Positions 51,408 to 60,075 of a stretch of 60,111 nucleotides of DNA are shown one piece after another (positions within the stretch are counted from its first letter, which is position 1; each line of letters starts with the position of its first letter). The notes under the pieces were generated by a model. The model ran no database searches. It was not told where the DNA came from and saw only the letters and a list, made by a program, of their open reading frames with translations. This DNA is from Clostridiales bacterium oral taxon 876 str. F0540 (lineage in GTDB: Bacteria; Bacillota; Clostridia; Clostridiales; Clostridiaceae): positions 1-60,111 of the forward strand of contig KE993508.1 in the NCBI GenBank assembly GCA_000466585.1. The letters are read 5' to 3'. A program made the translations under genes and the position numbers.

Positions 51408-52673
51408 TTACCCCCTTCTAACATCGTGAACTCCAAATGTTCCTATGGTCCATTTTTTATTAAACAATCCCATATTGACTGCAAGCTTTGTTAAATACCT
51501 TGAAACAGTTATAGCAGTGAACATACTTAAAAGTACACCGATAATTAGAGTTAAAGCAAATCCTCTTACTGAACCTGAACCTAACCCATATAGAAATATT
51601 CCGGAGATAATTGTGGTTATGTTTGAGTCCAGTATAGAAGACATCGCTCTGTGAAAGCCGGCTTCAATGGCGGATTTTGGTGTCTTACCGGATTTTAATT
51701 CTTCTTTAGTTCTTTCAATAATAAGCACATTTGCATCAACAGCCATACCTACAGTAAGCAGGAAGCCTGCTATGCCTGATAAGGTTAAAGTAGCTCCTAT
51801 TGCTGAGAACACACCAAGAAGCAGCACAATATATAATACTAAAGCTATATTAGCTATAAGTCCAGGTACTCTATAATATAAGAGCATAAATAAGAACACA
51901 ATGCCTATGCCTACTGCGCCTGCTAATATACTTTGAGGAAGAGCATTGGCTCCTAATGTTGGTCCTACTACATTAACTGAAGCTGTTTTTAAAGTTACAG
52001 GAAGAGCTCCTGATTTAATGATACCAGCGGTCTTTTTAGCTTCCTGCAAATCCTTGCTACCTGTAATAACAGCCTTACCATCTGTAATTACTACTTGAAC
52101 TGTAGGATTGCTTATCAAATCCTCGTCCATATATATACCAATTGGTTGGCCTATAAACTTTTGTGTTGCATCCGCGAATTTCTTAGTACCGGCTGCATTG
52201 AGTTCCAATCCAACTGTTGGTTTACCCTGTTGATCTATGTAAGCCGTTGCATCTTTAACATCATCTTTTCCTGTAAGTATTTCACTTTTATCAGGCCCTA
52301 CAAATCTTAGGTTTCCTGTCTTACCTACAGTATCAATTACCTCTTTAGTATCAAATTTTCCCGGTATATCGATTCTTATTCTCTTGCTTCCTTCTTCGGA
52401 AATAGAGGTTTCACTAACACCTAATTTATTAACTCTTAATGATAGCAGTTCAATAGTTCTATCCAAATCTTCTTTTTTTACAGGTTTATCGCTTTCCATA
52501 AGAACGGAAATCCCGCCTTGAAGATCTAATCCCCTATTGATAGTTTCAGAAAATGGTTTAAACCTATAGTCACCAATTACAATACCTTTGGCTCCACTAT
52601 AAGCCAGAAAGAAAATTACTAATAAAGCCGCTAAGAAAATTGCTGTACTTTTTCCTTTTCCATTAGTTTTCAT
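51408..52673 (-). CDS. secD: Sec translocase accessory protein SecD
   Basis: The start is set at ATG 52673 (MKTNGKGKSTAIFLA), six bases after AAGGGGG; an earlier ATG would encode the site itself. About 421 residues. The P1-like domain begins RGLDLQGGISVLME (near 47). Six membrane segments carry the motifs TVGMAVDANVLIIERTKEE and GSVRGFALTLIIG. It forms a complex with SecF. Confidence 0.97.
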   Translation of the reverse strand: MKTNGKGKSTAIFLAALLVIFFLAYSGAKGIVIGDYRFKPFSETINRGLDLQGGISVLMESDKPVKKEDLDRTIELLSLRVNKLGVSETSISEEGSKRIRIDIPGKFDTKEVIDTVGKTGNLRFVGPDKSEILTGKDDVKDATAYIDQQGKPTVGLELNAAGTKKFADATQKFIGQPIGIYMDEDLISNPTVQVVITDGKAVITGSKDLQEAKKTAGIIKSGALPVTLKTASVNVVGPTLGANALPQSILAGAVGIGIVFLFMLLYYRVPGLIANIALVLYIVLLLGVFSAIGATLTLSGIAGFLLTVGMAVDANVLIIERTKEELKSGKTPKSAIEAGFHRAMSSILDSNITTIISGIFLYGLGSGSVRGFALTLIIGVLLSMFTAITVSRYLTKLAVNMGLFNKKWTIGTFGVHDVRRG

Positions 52674-52705
52674 CATTATCCCCCTTCGCATATTTTCATG
52701 TGTTA

Positions 52706-52734
52706 ATTATATAATCTTTAGAAAAAATAGTCAA
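52706..52734 (-). promoter_or_regulatory. secDF promoter
   Basis: On the minus strand TTGACT (52729-52734), 17 bases and TATAAT (52706-52711), 33 bases upstream of the secD start. Confidence 0.8.
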
Positions 52735-52752
52735 CTTTAGGTAATTATGTTG

Positions 52753-54114
52753 TTATTTTTCCATTGTCTTTGCCTTTAATGCTATTGCACATTCAATTCT
52801 CTTCTTTTGCATTTCGCAGCCTAATTCATATGGTACATGTATATCATTATTGAAATTGTAGTTATTTGCTTGACATCCTCCGCTGCAATAGAATCTTGCC
52901 CAACACTCCCTGCACTTAGGCTTATTGTAAATGTGAGCTTTTTTGAAGTTATCAGATATCTCCATATCAAGCTTATCTTCAAAAATAGTTCCCATCTTAA
53001 AAGACTCATTGCCGACAAACTGATGACAAGGATATATGTCGCCATCCGGGGTTATTGCTACATATTCATGACCAGCGCCGCAACCTGAGATTCTTTTATA
53101 AACGCAGGGTCCTCCCTTTAAATCTATATTAAAATGATAAAATCTAAACTCCCTATCCTGCTCGTATTTATTTAGAAGGAAATTATACAGCTTATCGTAC
53201 TGGTCAAATATAACAGGAAGATCCTCTTTCCTTAACGAAAGCTCATGGTCTTCCGGAAGAACTACGGGCTCCACAGAAACCTCCTTAAAACCTAAATCAG
53301 CTAAATGTTTTACATCTTCATAGAAATCTGTATTTTCTCTTGTAAATGTTCCTCTAACATAGTATTGCTTTGATTTATCTCTTTTATCTACCATTTGTCT
53401 TATTTTAGGCAGTATTTTGTCATAGCTTCCGCTTCCGTCTGCTCTTACCCTAACCTTATCATTTACTTCTTTTCTTCCATCAATGCTTAATACTATATTA
53501 CCCATTTCCTTATCAATAAATTCCATAATTTCATCATTTAATAAAGTTGCATTGGTTGTCATAGTAAATCTAATCACTTTATTATGCAGTTTTTCCTGCT
53601 CCCTTGCGTATGATATTATTTCCTTTATTGTTTCAAATACTATTAGAGGTTCTCCTCCAAAAAGGTCTATTTCAATATTTTTTCTCGGGCCGGATTTTTC
53701 TATAACAAAATCAATTGCTTTTTTTCCAACCTCCAGGGTTATAAGCTTTCTGCAGCCTTTATATTCTCCCTCATCAGCAAAGCAATATTTACATTTTAAA
53801 TTACAATCATGAGCTACATTTAAGCATAGTGCCTTAATAAAAGATTTTGATTTGTCATTTAAAGCGATGTCTTCATATAAATCTTTGGTATAAAGCATCT
53901 CTTCATTAACTAATTCTAGTATCTCATTATAGGCCTCACTGATCTCCTCTTCACTATATTTATTCTTAAGAGTTTCTATAAGCTCTTCTTTTCCTTTTAA
54001 ACCATTGTCATCTAAAATATCAAAGACAAGTTCATCTATTTCGTGTACAACTCCTGTATTTATATCAATAACATAATAGCTGTCACCCTGTTTGAATTTG
54101 TGTACTAATGCCAA
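52753..54114 (-). CDS. scfB: SCIFF peptide maturase, radical SAM (ScfB)
   Basis: A 453-residue radical SAM/SPASM enzyme that installs thioether links on the cysteine-rich SCIFF peptide. The N-terminal peptide-recognition part (YYVIDINTGVVHEIDELVFDI) is followed by the core motif CNLKCKYCFADEGEY (near 108). Auxiliary clusters are carried by CGAGHEYVAITPDGDIYPCH and CRECWARFYCSGGCQ. TTG start with GGGGAGGAG upstream. Its substrate gene scfA lies immediately upstream. Confidence 0.96.
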   Translation of the reverse strand: MALVHKFKQGDSYYVIDINTGVVHEIDELVFDILDDNGLKGKEELIETLKNKYSEEEISEAYNEILELVNEEMLYTKDLYEDIALNDKSKSFIKALCLNVAHDCNLKCKYCFADEGEYKGCRKLITLEVGKKAIDFVIEKSGPRKNIEIDLFGGEPLIVFETIKEIISYAREQEKLHNKVIRFTMTTNATLLNDEIMEFIDKEMGNIVLSIDGRKEVNDKVRVRADGSGSYDKILPKIRQMVDKRDKSKQYYVRGTFTRENTDFYEDVKHLADLGFKEVSVEPVVLPEDHELSLRKEDLPVIFDQYDKLYNFLLNKYEQDREFRFYHFNIDLKGGPCVYKRISGCGAGHEYVAITPDGDIYPCHQFVGNESFKMGTIFEDKLDMEISDNFKKAHIYNKPKCRECWARFYCSGGCQANNYNFNNDIHVPYELGCEMQKKRIECAIALKAKTMEK

Positions 54115-54167
54115 TTTAACTTCTCCTCCCCATCAATGTAAAATAAATGAAATTTCCTTATTATAAA

Positions 54168-54195
54168 GTTAAAGCAGTAACTTAATGTTACTGCT
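54168..54195 (-). terminator. attenuator-like hairpin between scfA and scfB
   Basis: AGCAGTAAC and GTTACTGCT form a 9-base stem, followed on the minus strand by TTAACTTTAT. It sits 12 bases past the scfA stop and would allow more peptide than enzyme to be made. Confidence 0.65.
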
Positions 54196-54206
54196 CATGT
54201 TTTATA

Positions 54207-54344
54207 TTAATTTTCACAAGCTAGATTAGCTACTGTGCAGGAAGTTTTGCATGCTGATTGGCAAGAATTAGCACATTCCTTGCATCCTGGTTTCTTTAAG
54301 CTGTCCTTAATATTTGTTTTGTTTATCGTTGTAATATGTTTCAT
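54207..54344 (-). CDS. scfA: SCIFF ribosomal peptide precursor (six cysteines in forty-five residues)
   Basis: ATG at 54342-54344 with GGAGGAATAAG upstream encodes 45 residues: a leader MKHITTINKTNIKDSLKKPG, then six cysteines as CKECANSCQS, ACKTSC and NLACEN. This is the SCIFF pattern (six cysteines in forty-five) almost universal in clostridia. ScfB forms thioether bonds from these cysteines. The function of the mature product is not established. It is too short for routine gene calling but is supported by context and site. Confidence 0.95.
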   Translation of the reverse strand: MKHITTINKTNIKDSLKKPGCKECANSCQSACKTSCTVANLACEN

Positions 54345-54378
54345 CCTTATTCCTCCATTCCTAAAACATTCCATCAAG

Positions 54379-54387
54379 ATTATAGCA
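54379..54387 (-). promoter_or_regulatory. extended -10 promoter of scfA
   Basis: On the minus strand TGCTATAAT (54379-54387), an extended -10, lies about 35 bases upstream of scfA. The -35 region is weak (TTTATT at a 17-base spacing). Confidence 0.55.
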
Positions 54388-54412
54388 TATGTATTGTCTA
54401 AAATAAAGTATT

Positions 54413-54781
54413 TTATAGATTAATTCCTAACATTCCTGACAGAGTGCCTGTGATCAGAGCCAAAAGTACTCTCCAAAGATCCTTTAACGCCAGTACATCT
54501 TTTCCTCCTACAACCGCAACTATGTATACTATAAGCATATATATTACAGATACTAAAAGACCCACCAGCCATCCTTTGCTGTTAATCTTTTTTGTCGCGT
54601 AAACGCATCCATATATTATACTTATCATTGATGTTATAAGTATACACACTGAAAGAGCACTTTCTCCTATGCTGCTAAAGGTTTGTATAAGAGCTAAGAG
54701 GAAAGCAATTATTATTGTTAACACACATCCTCTAAAAACCCCTTTTCCTATGTACACGAAATTTTTTCTAATTCCCTCCAA
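54413..54781 (-). CDS. TIGR04086-like membrane protein
   Basis: A 122-residue protein with four hydrophobic segments. SISIIYGCVYATKKINSKGWLVG-like blocks (here IYGCVYATKKINSKGWLVGL) and GTLSGMLGINL at the end match the TIGR04086 membrane family, which always neighbours scfA and yajC in clostridia. TTG start, with GGGGGTG upstream. No function known. Confidence 0.8.
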   Translation of the reverse strand: MEGIRKNFVYIGKGVFRGCVLTIIIAFLLALIQTFSSIGESALSVCILITSMISIIYGCVYATKKINSKGWLVGLLVSVIYMLIVYIVAVVGGKDVLALKDLWRVLLALITGTLSGMLGINL

Positions 54782-54813
54782 TACATGGCACCCCCATAAA
54801 ATTATTTAAAATA

Positions 54814-54860
54814 AAAACATCTATTATCTACTATTTATTTATGTAGAAAATAGATGTTTT
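54814..54860 (-). terminator. yajC terminator
   Basis: AAAACATCTATT and AATAGATGTTTT flank a 23-base loop, and the minus strand continues TTAT. It lies directly after the yajC stop. Confidence 0.7.
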
Positions 54861-54872
54861 ATGATAAATTTA

Positions 54873-55175
54873 TTATTTATCTTTTATTTCTTTTACTTCT
54901 TTTACATCAGATGCACTACTGTTTAGTACGTTTGAAATACCATTTTTATCCAGCTTAATTCTTGCTCTGTCAGGACCGGTTTCAAGTATTATATATGTAT
55001 CTTGAATATTTATAATCTTGCCCATTATTCCTCCCCTAGTCATAATTTCGTCATTAACTTTTAAACTGTTAATCATAGAAGAGTATTTCTTTTTTCTTTT
55101 GCTTTCCGGCAGCAATATAAAAAGATAAAATAAAGCTATCATTAATACAAAAGGCAATAATCCAAATAAATTCAT
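54873..55175 (-). CDS. yajC: preprotein translocase subunit YajC
   Basis: A 100-residue protein with one N-terminal membrane helix (LLPFVLMIALFYLFILLP), then the YajC domain: ESKRKKKYSSMINSLKVNDEI, MTRGGIMGKIINIQDTYIIL and RIKLDKNGISNVL. It binds SecDF. GAAAGGAAG precedes the ATG; tgt is 50 bases upstream in the conserved order. Confidence 0.95.
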   Translation of the reverse strand: MNLFGLLPFVLMIALFYLFILLPESKRKKKYSSMINSLKVNDEIMTRGGIMGKIINIQDTYIILETGPDRARIKLDKNGISNVLNSSASDVKEVKEIKDK

Positions 55176-55225
55176 ATCTTTTCTTCCTTTCTATCTAAAG
55201 TATACTAATTATACCATTTAGTTAA

Positions 55226-56353
55226 TTATTTTTCATTCCAATTTGATAATTTTTCATTTTTAAATTCTTCAAAATAGTCGCCGTCAATTGCAGCTCGTAT
55301 ATCTTCCATAAGCTTATTGTAAAAATACAAATTATGAAGCACGCATAATCTCATCGCAAGCATTTCCTTAGCCTTAAATAGATGTCTAATATAAGCTCTT
55401 GTATAATTTTTACAAGTTGGACATTGGCAACCTTCATCTATAGGATTGGAATCCAATTCAAATTGTGCATTCATTAAATTAATTTTGCCATACTTAGTGA
55501 ATACATGTCCATGCCTTCCGTTTCTAGCAGGAAGAACACAATCAAAAAAGTCTACACCTCTTGATACAGCTTCCAATATATTAGCAGGGGTGCCAACACC
55601 CATAAGATATATCGGCTTATCTTCCGGCAGGTACGGAACTACAGCATCTATAATTCTATACATTTCCTCGTGAGTCTCACCTACAGCTAAACCACCTATA
55701 GCATACCCATCCAGATTCATTCTTGAGATTGTCTTTGCATGTTCTATTCTTATATCCTCATATACACCGCCTTGGTTTATCCCAAAGAGCATTTGCTTAG
55801 GATTTATCGTGTTTTCTAAAGAATTTAATCTATCAATCTCATTTTTGCATCTCTCAAGCCATCTCGTAGTTCTTTCAACAGACTGAATTACATATTCTCT
55901 AGGAGACGGATTAGGAATACACTCGTCAAAAGCCATTGCAATTGTAGAAGCTAGATTACTTTGAATTTGCATACTTTCTTCTGGTCCCATAAATATTTTT
56001 CTTCCATCAATATGAGAATTAAAGTACACTCCTTCTTCTTTTATCTTTCTGATACCTGCTAATGAAAACACCTGAAATCCGCCTGAATCAGTCAGTATCG
56101 GTCTATCCCAATTCATAAATTTGTGCAGCCCTCCAAGTCTATTTACTACCTTATCAGAAGGCCTAAGATGCAGATGGTATGTATTGGACAGTTCAACCTG
56201 GCATCCAATCTCTTTTAAATCAACAGAAGATACTGCACCTTTAATTGCAGCTAGCGTTCCAACATTCATAAAAACAGGTGTTTGTATAGTTCCGTGTGGA
56301 GTCTTGAATTCTCCTCTTCTTACTTTACCGCTCTTCTTAAGTAATTTATACAA
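55226..56353 (-). CDS. tgt: queuine tRNA-ribosyltransferase
   Basis: A 375-residue TIM-barrel enzyme exchanging guanine-34 for a queuosine precursor. The catalytic Asp lies in ILTDSGGFQVFSLA (near 88), and a second Asp in FFDCVLPARNGRHGHVFT. The zinc site is CQCPTCKNYTRAYIRHLF with the later His. TTG start with AAAGGATG upstream. queA precedes it by 22 bases. Confidence 0.97.
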   Translation of the reverse strand: MYKLLKKSGKVRRGEFKTPHGTIQTPVFMNVGTLAAIKGAVSSVDLKEIGCQVELSNTYHLHLRPSDKVVNRLGGLHKFMNWDRPILTDSGGFQVFSLAGIRKIKEEGVYFNSHIDGRKIFMGPEESMQIQSNLASTIAMAFDECIPNPSPREYVIQSVERTTRWLERCKNEIDRLNSLENTINPKQMLFGINQGGVYEDIRIEHAKTISRMNLDGYAIGGLAVGETHEEMYRIIDAVVPYLPEDKPIYLMGVGTPANILEAVSRGVDFFDCVLPARNGRHGHVFTKYGKINLMNAQFELDSNPIDEGCQCPTCKNYTRAYIRHLFKAKEMLAMRLCVLHNLYFYNKLMEDIRAAIDGDYFEEFKNEKLSNWNEK

Positions 56354-56375
56354 ATTGCCACATCCTTTACTAAAA

Positions 56376-57401
56376 CTATTTTAAAAACATAGCGTCTCCA
56401 AAACTAAAGAAACGATACCTTTCTTTTACTGCAGTATTATATGCATTCAAGATAATATCCTTACTTGAAAATGCGCTTACCAGCATTATTAAAGTTGATT
56501 CCGGAAGATGAAAATTAGTTATAAGAGCATCAACAACCTTAAACTTATAGCCAGGATATATAAATATATCTGTCCAACCGGACTGCTCTCTTACTATTCC
56601 ATTTTCATCAGCGATAGTCTCAAGTGTTCTATTTGAAGTAGTACCTACCGCTATAACTCTTTTTCCATTGGCCTTTGTATTGTTTATTAATTCAGCAGTT
56701 TCTTTTGTCATTACATAATACTCTGAATGCATTGTATGCTCCTCTATTTTTTCAGCTTTTACCGGTCTAAATGTTCCAAGACCAACATGAAGCGTAACAA
56801 AGGCAATGTTAACACCTTTTTCTTTAATCTTTTGCAAAAGTTCTTCAGTAAAATGTAGTCCGGCTGTAGGAGCTGCTGCTGATCCAACTTCTTTAGAATA
56901 TACAGTCTGATATCTTTCTTTGTCTGTTAAACTTTCCTTAATATATGGAGGCAAAGGCATTTGTCCAAGTCTATCTAAAACTTCTTCGAAAATTCCATTA
57001 TACTCAAACTTTACAACTCTATTTCCTTCTTCACCTAAAGATATAACTTCAGCTTTAAGCTCCCCATTGCCAAAAACAAATCTTGATCCAATCTGCGCTC
57101 TTTTTCCAGGCTTAACAAGAGTTTCCCATGTATTCTTGTCAATTCTCTTTAGAAGAAGAAACTCCATTCTTCCTCCTGATCCTTCTTTAGCACCTATAAG
57201 TCTTGCAGGCATAACTCTAGTATTATTAAGAACTAAACAGTCTCCGTTATCTAGATAATCTATGATATCCTTAAAAATTCTATTTTCTATTTCTCCTGTA
57301 TTTCTATCAACGATCATTAATCTTGATTCATCACGCTTCTCCAGCGGATGCTGAGCAATTAATTCCTCAGGCAGGTCAAAGTAAAAATCTTTAACATCCA
57401 T
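56376..57401 (-). CDS. queA: S-adenosylmethionine:tRNA ribosyltransferase-isomerase
   Basis: A 341-residue enzyme adding the cyclopentene ring precursor to preQ1-tRNA. It starts MDVKDFYFDLPEELIAQHPL and carries LVLNNTRVMPARLIGAK, SAAAPTAGLHFTEELL and VTLHVGLGTFRPV, all typical of QueA. GGGTGAC precedes the ATG. It is cotranscribed with tgt and follows ruvB. Confidence 0.97.
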   Translation of the reverse strand: MDVKDFYFDLPEELIAQHPLEKRDESRLMIVDRNTGEIENRIFKDIIDYLDNGDCLVLNNTRVMPARLIGAKEGSGGRMEFLLLKRIDKNTWETLVKPGKRAQIGSRFVFGNGELKAEVISLGEEGNRVVKFEYNGIFEEVLDRLGQMPLPPYIKESLTDKERYQTVYSKEVGSAAAPTAGLHFTEELLQKIKEKGVNIAFVTLHVGLGTFRPVKAEKIEEHTMHSEYYVMTKETAELINNTKANGKRVIAVGTTSNRTLETIADENGIVREQSGWTDIFIYPGYKFKVVDALITNFHLPESTLIMLVSAFSSKDIILNAYNTAVKERYRFFSFGDAMFLK

Positions 57402-57449
57402 ATTGTCACCCTATTTCTTAGATATTATTGTTTATATAAAAATTAATTA

Positions 57450-58490
57450 TCAAGCTTTATCATTGTCAAAAAGTGAACACTGATCCATGCTCTTTAAATT
57501 TCTGCTCCGTTTCAGATGTTCATAAGTCTTATCTGTAGCCATTCTTCCCCTTGGGGTTCTGATAATAAAACCCTTCTGAAGCAAATACGGCTCATAAACA
57601 TCTTCTATGGTATCAAGCTCTTCGCCTATAAAGTAGGAGAGGGTTTCAAGTCCTACTGGTCCTCCATTAAAATTGTCTACAATAGCTTCCAGAATCCTAT
57701 TATCTATCCTGTCAAAGCCTTCACAGTCAACATCTAACAGCTCTAATGCACCCTTAGCAATGTCAAAACTTATTGTTCCATTGCCTCTAACATCTGAATA
57801 ATCTCTTACTCTTTTTAGAAGTCTATTTGCAATTCTTGGAGTTCCTCTTGATCGCCTGGCAATCTCAAAAGCAGCTTCATCTGAAACAGGTACTTTTAAT
57901 ATTTGAGCAGACCTTGTTATTATTTCCTTAAGTTCTTTATCTTCATAAAATTCCATTGAGCATAGAACTCCGAATCTATCTCTAAGAGGTGCAGTTAATA
58001 AGCCCACTCTGGTTGTTGCGCCTATTAAAGTAAATTTAGGCAAATCTATTCTGATAGACTTGGCTGATGCACCTTTTCCAATTACTATATCAAGAGCATA
58101 ATCCTCCATAGCAGGGTAAAGTATTTCTTCAACATTTCTATTTAATCTATGTATTTCGTCAATAAATAAAACGTCAAAATCGCTAAGACCAGTTAAAATT
58201 GCGGCTAAATCCCCTGCTCTTTCTATTGCGGGTCCTGAAGTTATTTTTAAATTCCCCTTCATTTCCTTAGCTATTATGTTTGCAAGTGTTGTTTTTCCAA
58301 GCCCGGGAGGTCCATACAACAGAACATGATCTAACGCTTCATTTCTTTTTTTCGCAGCCTCTATAAATATATGGAGTTTTTCCTTAACCTTAGACTGACC
58401 AATATACTCTCTTAAATTCTTTGGCCTTAGACTGTATTCTATATCATTATCCTCTTCTTTATTTAAAGCAGTTAATATTCTATCTTCCAT
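57450..58490 (-). CDS. ruvB: Holliday junction branch-migration ATPase RuvB
   Basis: A 346-residue AAA+ motor. Walker A GPPGLGKTTLA (near 60-70), Walker B LFIDEIHRLNR, sensor motif IGATTRVGLLTAPLRDRFG, and the C-terminal winged helix TPRGRMATDKTYEHL. It drives branch migration with RuvA. AAAGGAG precedes the ATG; ruvA ends 11 bases upstream. Confidence 0.98.
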   Translation of the reverse strand: MEDRILTALNKEEDNDIEYSLRPKNLREYIGQSKVKEKLHIFIEAAKKRNEALDHVLLYGPPGLGKTTLANIIAKEMKGNLKITSGPAIERAGDLAAILTGLSDFDVLFIDEIHRLNRNVEEILYPAMEDYALDIVIGKGASAKSIRIDLPKFTLIGATTRVGLLTAPLRDRFGVLCSMEFYEDKELKEIITRSAQILKVPVSDEAAFEIARRSRGTPRIANRLLKRVRDYSDVRGNGTISFDIAKGALELLDVDCEGFDRIDNRILEAIVDNFNGGPVGLETLSYFIGEELDTIEDVYEPYLLQKGFIIRTPRGRMATDKTYEHLKRSRNLKSMDQCSLFDNDKA

Positions 58491-58500
58491 ACATACTCCT

Positions 58501-59094
58501 TTAGCTCATTAAAAACTTCAAACTGTTTTTGATAATGGTCTCAATGGACTCCTGCTGATTAACTTTTTCAAGAGCTTTTTCTGCTTCTTTTTCAGAATAT
58601 CCTAATGAAATTAGAGCCTCTAATGCTTCTGATACATTCCTATTAAATGACTCATTAGACTCATTTATATCAAATCCCTTTATAAACTCATCATTTTTTA
58701 ATTTATCCTTAAGTTCCAGAATGATCCTTTGAGCAGTTTTCTTACCTATACCGGGAGCCTTTGTTAAAGTTTTTTCGTCTCCTGTCAAAATTGCATATTT
58801 TAAATTGCTCACATTGCTTATAGATAATAAAGATAATGATGCTTTAGCACCAACACCATTAATACCCAAAAGCAAATTAAACATATTCAGCTCTTCTCTT
58901 GTCAAAAATCCATATAATCCTATAAAATCTTCTCTTACTATTTGCTGTAAAAAAAGTGTTACCATTTCATTAACTCTCGGCATACTAGTAAGAGTGTTTC
59001 CTGATGTATATATCTTATAGCCTATACCATTGTTTTCAACTATTATATAATCCTTATTGATACCTGCAAATATTCCATTTATGTATTCATACAA
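58501..59094 (-). CDS. ruvA: Holliday junction DNA-binding protein RuvA
   Basis: The start is set at TTG 59094 (MYEYINGIFAGINKDY), matching the usual RuvA start, with AAGGGTG upstream; a frame start 18 bases earlier lacks a site. About 197 residues. An N-terminal OB fold, the helix-hairpin-helix regions (LLGINGVGAKASLSLL and APGIGKKTAQRIILELK), and a C-terminal RuvB-binding domain (ALISLGYSEKEAEKAL). Confidence 0.95.
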   Translation of the reverse strand: MYEYINGIFAGINKDYIIVENNGIGYKIYTSGNTLTSMPRVNEMVTLFLQQIVREDFIGLYGFLTREELNMFNLLLGINGVGAKASLSLLSISNVSNLKYAILTGDEKTLTKAPGIGKKTAQRIILELKDKLKNDEFIKGFDINESNESFNRNVSEALEALISLGYSEKEAEKALEKVNQQESIETIIKNSLKFLMS

Positions 59095-59196
59095 CTTACT
59101 CACACCCTTCAAATCAAAACCAGCTACTAAATTATAAAGCTTTAACTCTATAGATTCATATATTACTTTATCATTTTATTTAATTTAATTCAATAA

Positions 59197-59235
59197 AAAA
59201 GCTTGGGGACTATGAACTATATTCCCCAAGCTTTT
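59197..59235 (-). terminator. terminator at the end of the BofC-like gene
   Basis: AAAAGCTTGGGGA and TCCCCAAGCTTTT form a 13-base stem with T-rich sequence beyond it on the minus strand. The right part lies inside the last codons of the gene, whose stop is at 59210. Confidence 0.85.
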
Positions 59236-59800
59236 CTTCTACTTCTTCTCTTGTGTTAAATTGAAAATATTTTGATCCTTTCACCAAAAGGTTATACTCT
59301 CCTTTTGTAGGAACTTTTACATTAGTTATATCTTTGCTTTCATCTTCGATATATAAATTTCCATTAGCATCCGTTCTATATATTACAAAACACTCACCTT
59401 GCACACCTAGCACATATTTATTCGGAGCGTAACTTTCAATTTTTTTGTATAATGATACAGATGAAGAAGTCATGGACTCAACAGTATATCCTTCTTTCTC
59501 TAGATCACTTTTAGTTTTTCCAACATAGTCTGCAGCATTTAACTGCTTGCTATCTGTATCACCACTTTTAGAATACTCTATTTTTAAAGTAATTTTTGTA
59601 TTTGCCTTTATTGTATCTTCAGCCTTAATATTTGAGGAGGTATACTTATCAGAATTATCTGCTGATAAACTATTCCCCTTATTATATTTATCTTGTGCAT
59701 GTGTAAACCTCTTTACACCCCAAGTAAAACTTAATATAAAGGCTACAGATAAAAAAGCTATAATTACGGATGTTATCAGTATATACTTTTTTTTGAACAT
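59210..59800 (-). CDS. bofC: BofC-like protein (C-terminal BofC domain)
   Basis: The start is set at ATG 59800 (MFKKKYILITSVIIAFL), with GTAGGGAGTG upstream. The 196 residues have one N-terminal membrane segment, a Ser/Asp-rich spacer and a two-part beta domain. The BofC-type part has KTKSDLEKEGYTVESMTSSS, then KYVLGVQGECFVIYR. In Bacillus BofC is a forespore inhibitor of the SpoIVB signal that triggers pro-sigma-K processing, and bofC lies next to ruvAB there too. The match is by position and pattern and the N-terminal domain is weak, so the role is inferred. Confidence 0.7.
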   Translation of the reverse strand: MFKKKYILITSVIIAFLSVAFILSFTWGVKRFTHAQDKYNKGNSLSADNSDKYTSSNIKAEDTIKANTKITLKIEYSKSGDTDSKQLNAADYVGKTKSDLEKEGYTVESMTSSSVSLYKKIESYAPNKYVLGVQGECFVIYRTDANGNLYIEDESKDITNVKVPTKGEYNLLVKGSKYFQFNTREEVEEKLGEYSS

Positions 59801-59859
59801 AATATCACTCCCTACATGTATTATGTCCAATTATTGATTAATTATACAAATCTATACAA

Positions 59860-60075
59860 CTATTGATTAGCAAAATCTTCAATAAGCTTCTCTATCTTTG
59901 GAGTACATCTTCTGCCACAACAGGATCCCGAGCCGGCACCGGTGGCAGCTTGCACTTCCTTTACAGTTTTAGCTCCATTCTTAATAGCCTTCTTCATTGT
60001 TGCTCTTGAAATCGCTTTACATAAGCAAACTTTCGTTAATTTATCTATTATTTCTTCATTTAAATTTTGTTCCAT
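59860..60075 (-). CDS. BFD-like [2Fe-2S]-binding domain protein
   Basis: A 71-residue protein with the four-cysteine pattern of the bacterioferritin-associated ferredoxin fold: CLCKAISRATMKKAI (near 17), then GAGSGSCCGRRCTPKIEKL (near 47-65). An extra Cys in CC is present. This domain binds a [2Fe-2S] cluster and often acts as an electron donor or docking partner. GAAAGGAG precedes the ATG. No partner is next to it in the window. Confidence 0.85.
   Translation of the reverse strand: MEQNLNEEIIDKLTKVCLCKAISRATMKKAIKNGAKTVKEVQAATGAGSGSCCGRRCTPKIEKLIEDFANQ

Noticed and set aside
54235..54423. A plus-strand open frame over the scfA region
   Set aside because: It is antisense to the SCIFF peptide gene, whose six-cysteine pattern, site and neighbour scfB are decisive.
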